From NCBI GenBank assembly GCA_030704615.1, contig CM060733.1, positions 34,658,001 through 34,722,000 on the forward strand: 64,000 nt of DNA, read 5' to 3'. Shown here one piece after another: positions 57,471 through 64,000 of the stretch. The notes below the pieces were generated by a model. The model made no database searches. It saw only the letters and a program-made list of their open reading frames with translations, and was not told the DNA's origin. The DNA is from Takakia lepidozioides. Taxonomy: Eukaryota; Streptophyta; Takakiopsida; Takakiales; Takakiaceae. Made by a program: the position numbers and the translations under genes. Every line of letters starts with the position of its first letter. The stretch's first letter is position 1.

Positions 57471-58654
57471 CACAAGAATAGTTGCCTACCTTGCAAGTCC
57501 TGGGCGACTACCGCTTCCACCAAGCGACTGATGGTATCTTCTGACAGCTCCGTGGTCGCCCGAGTCATGTTCAATTGCCGGGGCTTCGTGCACTTCTTGG
57601 CCATGTGCCCGGGCTCCCCGCAATTGAAACACACTCCATCAAAGGTCGCCTTCTGTCCGCCATAAGCCGCTCCACCCACCCGCTTTTCCTTTCGAAGCAC
57701 CGGGTGCCGCCTTGACGTGTGAAGGACCTCCCTTCGATTTCCACGTGCCATTTTCGCCGCATGGCCTATCCCACTTCTTTTCCGGTCGGGAGGAGTCACC
57801 TTCCCGCCGGGTCTTCTTGTGGTTCAGCTCCGTACGGCCTTGTCTCTCACCCCTAGGGACATCCGAGAAACATTCAGCTCTCTCAATTGCCTCGTTCAAA
57901 GTCTTGGGTGGCTTCTCCTCCAACTTCCGCCTAGCCCATGGGGCCAGTCCTGCCACAAAGTTGAAGACCATTTCTGGTTCTGCCATGTCCGCGACTTCGA
58001 GCAACAGCACATTGAAAGCCTGGACATACCCCCGAATGTCGTCTGTTTGCTTCAAATTCCTCATCTTGTCCCGGGCAAGCCAGGATGCGTTGAGGGGCAC
58101 AAACTGTCTCTTCATCAATTCCTTGAACCCACTCCAGTTCAAGGTTTCCGGGCTTGGGCCTCGGTCGTGAAGGCGTTTCTGCCACCATTGTTGAGCATAG
58201 CCCCTCAAATAGGTGGGAGCCACTTCCACCCGATCCTCGTCACTCAACTTGGCCGCCCGGAAGTACTACTCTAGCTCCAGGAGCCAGGTGTTGAGTGCCT
58301 TCCGGTTTCGAACGCCCTCGAAGGTGCCGGGTTCCTTAGGCTTCACCTTAAACTTTGCCTTAGTGGAAGTGGCATTAGCCGCCTTCAACACGTCTTTCAA
58401 CGTCCCGCCAAACTGCGCCAACAACCCTTCCCAAAAGGCTGCCGGCATGGGAGGCATCTCTTGGTTTGTCGGAGCTCTCAAGGATTCCTCGGGCTCCGAC
58501 TCCTCGGATTCCTCCCGCTCTGAGCGGCCTCGTTTTCGGAAACATTCATCGCTTCCTCAAACGGCCGCCTCGGTGACACGTCGCCCCCATCGGGCTCACC
58601 GGGATCATCATCTTTTGGGCCGTTCCGCTTTCGCTTCGGCTTGCCCGACCCCAT
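57471..58654 (-). pseudogene. gag: Chromovirus Gag
   Basis: Start chosen at ATG 58654 (MGSGKPKRKR), about 40 bases after the primer site. A frame change near 58500 leads to PMPAAFWEGLLAQFGGTL and GVRNRKALNTWLLELE; a TAG at 58266-58268 follows, in frame with YFRAAKLSDEDRVEVAPTYL, GYAQQWWQKRL and FKELMKRQFVP, the retrotransposon Gag core. Near 57680 the frame changes again to reach the zinc knuckle CFNCGEPGHMAKKC. At least three disruptions. Confidence 0.88.
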
Positions 58655-58695
58655 GATGAGGCCAATCCCAAGGACGATCGCGTACTGAACTCTAA

Positions 58696-58707
58696 GCTCT
58701 GATACCA
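58696..58707 (-). promoter_or_regulatory. Primer-binding site for initiator-Met tRNA
   Basis: On the minus strand, two bases after the 5' LTR, TGGTATCAGAGC is the exact complement of the 3' end of plant initiator tRNA-Met, the standard primer site for many plant LTR retrotransposons. Confidence 0.93.
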
Positions 58708-58709
58708 AA

Positions 58710-59452
58710 TGTCGCACACCTTACTTCGGTCATAGTTACTCCTTTCGCGTCATAGCTCGCTTTGATGCGCGCGCCTGACTCCCAACCTGGCCGCCGGGCC
58801 AACTTGGAGTTTCGGCTGCTCACCGGGACATAACGGTCCCCTTCCGCTTCCCTCTAAACCCTCCACCTATTTGGGACTAGAGAATTCCCTTTGGTAGATG
58901 GCAGTCCGGAACAGCTCCCCACTCTTTGGTCGCTTTCCGGCTCGCTCGCTTACTCACTAGTTTTTGGTCACCAACGGGCTTGCACCGTTCTCGGGGTTAC
59001 TACTCCTATATATACTTCTGTAGCTGTCCGCGGGGGTTCCACAACCAGCCATGCCATTTTATGGCGAACCACACGAAAACCCTCGACTCCCGGTGGTGAG
59101 TCGCGGTGAGTCTTGGCCCGCTCACCACGGCCCCTATGGACCGTGATGAGTCCCAAGACTCCCCACGACTCCCACCACGAGGTCTCCGCCCCCATGGTGA
59201 GTCCTATGCCACCCCACTAAGTCCCACTAAGCTACCACCACCCCTTGTGGAGCCACCCCCACCGCTTGTGGAGCCATCCCCACCGCAACCCGGTGTGCGG
59301 GGCTCCACCTAGTGAGCGCCTCCGCTTCCCTGAGTGCCTTGGGCACTCAAGGGTGCCTCAGCCCCCCATACCTATCGCTGCCGCTGCCCCCACCACAGGG
59401 GCAGCCCCTGATGTGTCCCGACCCCCTGCCCTCAAGGCAAAGGGCCGCGACA
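58710..59452 (-). repeat. 5' LTR of the chromovirus
   Basis: 743 bp, same ends as the 3' LTR. Carries a 22-bp local duplication (GTGGAGCCA..CCCCACCGC) absent from the other LTR and the same TATATATA motif near 59010, about 440 bases in from the transcription-side border. Confidence 0.93.
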
Positions 59453-61386
59453 TTAAAAGCAGCATCCCCCCATACCTCAGGCTGTGGTGTGGCTGTAGTA
59501 ACCTGCACAGTCACTTGCTGTGGTATTGGTACCACTGGCCCTTCTACCACTGGCATCTCCTGCACCCCTTGCAAAGAAGACTGAAAAATTAGAGTCATGG
59601 CATGTAAATAAGTAGCCATTAGTTGCTCCTCAGGTACAAAGACTCTCTTGCAATATTTGAACTCAGGTCATCCACCTGAGTCTGCAGGCCTTCTACATCC
59701 TCCTGTAGCTCCGCTATCCTACTATAGACATTGTCTATAGTAATTGTGGCAATGTTCTGCACCTGCAGTCTGAGCTCATTCATCTCGCCCTGGGTGAGCT
59801 TCCGTGGTGCTTTGCCTTCCACCAGCCCTTGTGCTAACCAGACCTGCATAAGGTGGTTATCCACCAAGTCGTGTGTGGCACCCCTGAGAGTCTGCTCCTC
59901 CGTGAGTCTGTACACATCTAACTGCTGCTGTAAAGCCTCCATGCGCTTTGCATGAAGTTCAACCAGACTCGCATAGGCAGCAGCCAGATTATTGGCTTCC
60001 TTCCAAGCCTTGTTAGCGACAGAGAGTTCATTTCTATTGACCATGACTGTTTGTTGCAACTCCAGGATGTACCTCTCCTGGTCAGCCTCAACCTGTCTGT
60101 ATTATTTGAAAGTATTCTCATTGCGACAGATTGTATTCTTCATATCAACAATGAGTTTCGCTTGCTCTATTATCTCTGCTTCTGCCTTCATACATCTCTC
60201 CCCTTGTCTGTTAACTTCTAATGCAATTTGCTCAAGAGTAGTTATGAATGTAGCACATTGTATGGTCATCTTCTCATGTACTGCCTGCAACTCTGTATGT
60301 AGTACATTCACTTCTTGCAACTTGTCCTCATGCTTCACTTGCATTTGGTATAACTGTTGCTTATGTGCTTCATGCAACTGGTCCTGCTCGAGGCCTGCTT
60401 CAATCAAATGTCCCTTGGCCAACTGCAAAGCAGCCTTTGTGTCCTCCAACTCTTGCTGTAACTTGAGATTGACCTCCTCATCTACCTTGTTAGTACACTC
60501 AGTGGCAATTTGAGCCTCAAACTCCTTCCTGAGTTCCTCCCTCAAAGCTGCCAATTGGGTAGATGGAACATGGGATTTCACATAAGTGCCCAACAAATTA
60601 AGTGTTCTGCTTATGGAACTCATAAGCATGGCCTGCTGAGGGTCATCATGGTGAACTTGCTGTCGTTCTCCCTGATCCTCCATAGTGTGATGCCTCATCA
60701 ACCATTCAGGCCATTGCCCCACCAGATTCTCTTCCTGAACCACCTCATCCTGCAGTGTCTTGATATTCTACCCCTGGTACCTCCATCACAGGTGTGGGTA
60801 TTACATGCACAGCAGGGTTTTTCCTTGACAACCGCTGCACCTCTGGAACCACTGATTCCCTTACCAAGCCAGAGTTTTCATAGAGAAGGTCACCCTTCTC
60901 AATTTTGGCCACGACCTGCTCTGTAGTGGGAATGTCCAACCTTTCTCCTTCCAGAGCAATTGGGGGTGATGTCACAACATGTACTAACTGTGGAACCTCT
61001 AAAACAACTGAGTCAATTGGTTGTGGTGGTTGTGGTATTGAATTGACTTCCTCTTCCCTCTCCAAAGGCCGTGCTTCCAATAATAACAGCCTTCTGTGCT
61101 GCTGTGCCCCATCCTGCACAAGAGCTTGGGAAACATCATCGTGCGGTTTCCGTGATGCCAGTGGATCCGCCACTATAGTCATACCCCGCCTCTGTCTCTT
61201 AGACTGTGTGACACTGTGATGGGCTGCGATAGGCTGTGTCACGCTGTGATGGGCTGTGATAGGCTGTGTGACACTGTGATGGGCTGTGACAGGCTGTGTC
61301 ACGCTGTGATGGGCTGTGATAGGTTGTGTGATACTTGTACTTCCCGCCTTGGTCATACACGCTCGGCTTAACGACAAGTGCTCCAT
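59453..61386 (-). pseudogene. Inverted copy of the Ty3 accessory block, proximal part
   Basis: Minus-strand frames 61386-60745, 60743-60102 and 60059-59619 reproduce the Pro/Glu-rich linker and coiled coil. Here the coiled coil is interrupted by a single stop near 60102 and then continues to VDDLSSNIARESLYLRSN in the same frame, a less damaged version than the left copy. Near 61200-61330 it carries an expanded in-frame minisatellite. Confidence 0.7.
61199..61335 (-). repeat. Minisatellite in Ty3 coding sequence
   Basis: About four copies of a 33-36-bp unit of the type GTGTCACGCTGTGATGGGCT; the left copy at 2390-2430 has about one. The unit length keeps a frame open: one frame repeats VTQPITAHHS, another HSPSQRDTAY. 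Confidence 0.8.
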
Positions 61387-62054
61387 ACTCTGTTGGTATC
61401 ACTGGCGCAGCCCGTGACTGCTTTTGCGTTTCAACATGCAAATCGTGCTGCAATGGTTTGTCATGGATACCACTGTACCCCTTCAACTTATTGGCATTGA
61501 CTCTTCCCAACATCTCTTTGTTAATGGTTTGTAATATGGCGGTGTTGTTATCATACATCTTCTGTATGACATAAGGTCCTTTCCATGGTGATTTAAGCTT
61601 AGAAGCTTTAATCTTCCCCTTCTTCTGCAACCAGAGAACCAAATCTCTCGTCTTAAAAGTCTTTAATTTGCCTTCATCAAACTATTCCTTCATCTTCATC
61701 TGAATTCTGGTCATGTTATTAGCTGCATCAGCACGTACTTCTTCCACATGGTATAATTCATGTTTCCTGACCTTAATTGAATCTTCCAATTCCATTATCT
61801 TTCCCCATTCAGTTCTCATGGTAGGTAACAAGAATTCCACTGGAAGTAAAGCTTCCATACCATAAACTAATTGGAATGGTGTATACTTAGTGGTGACTTT
61901 ATATCAAGTCATGTATGACCACAAAGCTGTCAGCAGCTTTGTATCCCAATCCGTTCTGTTTGCATTGACTATCTTAGCCAAGATAGTACATAGTATTTTG
62001 TTAGTAGCCTCTGCCTGCCCATTACCTTGTGGGTAATATGTTGTACTTTTCCTA
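61335..62054 (-). pseudogene. pol: Inverted copy of Ty3 integrase C-terminus
   Basis: Minus-strand product includes LVLWLQKKGKIKASKLKSPW and GPYVIQKMYDNNTAILQTIN, matching 1672-2332, with the VRKHELYHVEEVRADAA segment at about 61733-61802. It ends at 62054, where homology to the left copy stops. Confidence 0.85.
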
Positions 62055-62992
62055 ATGCAGAATCAGCACCGTCCGGGGGTCGCAAAGTGCGACGCCTGGA
62101 CGTCACAATTTAAGGGGGTACATTTGAATTTAGGCGGGAAAATTTGAATTTGGAATTCGAATTTCAAAAACTTGTGGACCATTGACTCCGGTTCTGTCTA
62201 ATGGCGATATGTTCATTGTTCTACATATATTGTGCAATGCATACTTGAACCTAAGACCTCCACGTTATAACATTTCTAAGACATTACAAACTAACCAACA
62301 CACCTACGCTACATCTATGTATCACAAAAACAATCTATATATATATATACATATAAAGATTTCCTTCAAGTTCCTTCAAGTTCCTTCTAAGGGGTCTCTC
62401 TTGTGACGCCGGGGAATTGCAACCTTCACAGCCTTAGTGCCCAGCCCCAGCCCCAGCCCCAACATCGTCGCCGTTGTTGTACCCCCCCACCGTCAGGCGC
62501 CCCAAGTGACGTCATTGTGATGACTTAAGCTGACCACAACACCATTGCGACCCCTGTGGCGATGCCGTTGCGACCCCCTGGCGTTGCAACGTTGGGCGTT
62601 CTAGCGCGGGGCGCCCCCAACGACGCTTTTGTGAAGTTAAGGGCCGCAAAGCCCAAAAAAAAAAAAAAAAAAAAAAAAAACTTTCACTCTGGTGATGCTA
62701 TTGCGACGCAGAGGCGTTGGGGCGCCCTTAGTGACGCTTTTGTGACGCCGAGGCGTCGCAACGTTTTATTTTTTTATTTTATTTTTTTAAATTTCCGACG
62801 CCCGGGAGTCGCAAGAAAAAAAAATCCGTCGCAATGAGGGCCATCTTTCCCCCTTCATGCACCTTACGACGGCTGGGCGTCGTAATGGTGTCGCAAGGGG
62901 GGGGGGGGGCGCGCAAAAAAGCGTCGCGGGCTTAGCGCTGCGCGGGGCGTGGGGGCGCGGCTGGCGTCGCAAACCCCCCATTTGCTGTAGTG
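62055..62992. mobile_element. 5'-truncated direct copy of CACTA element 2
   Basis: Matches 12557-13418 in the same orientation, with the same CTGTAGTG right end followed by TCT. The first ~245 bp of the element are missing; the break is the junction with the inverted Ty3 copy. Small insertions near 62770-62850 are absent from the left copy. Confidence 0.9.
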
Positions 62993-64000
62993 TCTCCACT
63001 CCCCTTTCTTTGCTTACTCGGTTAGGTTGGGTTACTCTATATTAAGGCCAACCACTTCCTTCCTATCTAGATGGTCTGAAAAGTGGAACTACCTCAATCT
63101 GACATCGGCTAACTGGGACTCGATTTGGAAAGACATCTGGAAAAAACATAGGGCAGCTAAGATCTCCGGTTTTTTGTGGAAATTGGCTCACAGGATCCTG
63201 CCAGTCAATGCTAAGACCTCGTGCAACAACTCTACTTACAGTTTATGCTTGACACAGCCTGAGACCATCGAGCATTGTCTGGCAGAATGCTCTTTTTCAG
63301 CCAGAGTTGGAAAGCTGTGTTCAGCTTCTACTCCAATTGGGACATCCCCCACCCTTTCCTCTTTGCTGTTGCTGAATTTCCTCCTCCTCGCTTGCTTTCT
63401 TCATGCCCAATGTGAGACAATCTCAGGACTCTAACCTTGTGGAACCTTTGGAAGGTTAGATGTTGTTTCATGTATGAGGGGAAACCCCCTAGGGGAAGGT
63501 CAATTCTTTTTTGTATACCATGACCTGCTTACTGAGGGGAGGAAAGCATTGGACATATTGTGTGCAGTTTTTCCAGATCTTTTGAAGAACAGGGCAGACA
63601 GCTCGTCAATGACTTTTAGCAATCCTGGGGCAAAACGACACTCTCGGAACTTGTCTTCCCAACATACGGTTCCGCTGGAATGTCTCCACTCCCATAGCTT
63701 GGGATGTCCCCTATTGAGGGCAACGATGCAGACTTTAATTGGAGGCACAAAAAACCCTGCGTGACCAAGTTTGGGACCCAGCTGAGATTTTAGTGTGTAG
63801 TAGTTGTCTCTTTCCTCCACTTTTCTCCATGCTCCCTGTCTTGATTCACTCAAGCTTCTAGAATTTTTTGCTAGTTTGCTTCTCTCCTCATGCTTGTTTT
63901 TCTAGTAATATTTCTTGCTCAGGCTCATAGTATTCTCTTCATTCTCCAACTGCTCTCTACTTCCTCTTACATCTCCTCTTGCTTGTAGCTAGTATGCTTC
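62993..64000 (+). pseudogene. Direct copy of LINE fragment III, runs off the window
   Basis: Same as 13419-14432: RT zinc-binding region with AAKISGFLWKLAHRILPVN and CLTQPETIEHCLAEC. The first knuckle Cys of the left copy (CSLC) is Tyr here (YSLC). Several indels shift the frame after 63400. The copy continues past 64000. Confidence 0.8.

Larger units (their letters stand above)
52466..59452 (-). mobile_element. Ty3 chromovirus with LTRs, primer site and perfect target duplication
   Basis: 6987-bp element read on the minus strand. LTRs at 58710-59452 (5') and 52466-53190 (3'), both TGTCGC...GCGACA. TTAAA at 52461-52465 and 59453-59457 is a perfect 5-bp target duplication, and the undisturbed site exists once at 4180-4184 in the other copy of the host Ty3 element. 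Order on the minus strand: primer site, gag, protease, RT, RNase H, integrase, chromodomain. Structure complete, but coding frames are broken in several places. It is more GC-rich than its surroundings. Confidence 0.97.

Noticed and set aside
57712-58274. Plus-strand ORFs of about 150 codons opposite chromovirus gag
   Set aside because: Antisense shadow of a GC-rich Gag frame, no recognisable domain.

Overview
The window is repeat-dominated plant nuclear DNA. Plant origin is supported by a CACTA element with the perfect 3-bp target duplication typical of that superfamily, a chromodomain Ty3 retrotransposon primed by initiator-Met tRNA, a malectin-like LRR receptor kinase with many introns, a cytochrome P450 exon and a BAHD acyltransferase first exon. 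I cannot name the species. The TE mix would suit an early-diverging land plant with a large genome, but that is a guess. No intact host gene was found: the one long host gene, the P450 and the BAHD exon are all broken or partial.

Layout, left to right. 1-5982: 3' part of a non-chromodomain Ty3 element (RT, RNase H, integrase, an unusual ~2.8 kb coding block downstream of integrase, polypurine tract, 3' LTR). 5983-14568: a LINE split in three by two CACTA-type transposons (6361-11497 and 12310-13418). 14569-17171: unassigned apart from one small foldback element. 17172-26403: receptor-kinase pseudogene whose LRR region holds a 70-bp piece of the Ty3 integrase region. 26996-27770: a duplicated piece of that gene next to a P450 exon. 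27891-32972: a copia element with a half-tRNA-type primer site. 32973-33151: BAHD first exon. 33051-46144: a 13-kb palindrome with ~6.3-kb arms and a 457-bp loop. At its centre is a MULE-like transposase fragment, and its arms carry mirrored hAT MITEs, foldback elements, a gag pseudogene and tandem repeats. 46145-47528: a Ty3 gag fragment. 47529-62054: an inverted copy of 1672-8934, split by a complete chromovirus (52466-59452) with perfect 5-bp target duplication. 62055-64000: a direct copy of 12557-14432.

Relative order of events, inferred from nesting: the LINE came first, then the Ty3 and both CACTA insertions, then the inverted duplication of 1672-8934, then the chromovirus insertion into the duplicate. 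The uninterrupted left copy is the empty-site control. The hAT MITEs and the gag stops are shared by both palindrome arms, so they predate the palindrome. At two of the rearrangement junctions examined (62054 and 46144) I see a few bases of microhomology, which suggests template switching.

There is no operon or working pathway here. The value of the window is as a record of nested insertion and inverted duplication. The features most worth following are the Ty3 post-integrase coding block, the palindrome, the templated 70-bp insert in the receptor kinase, and the copia primer site. Single-base frameshifts are pervasive in every coding region, so true decay and residual assembly indels cannot be separated from this sequence alone.
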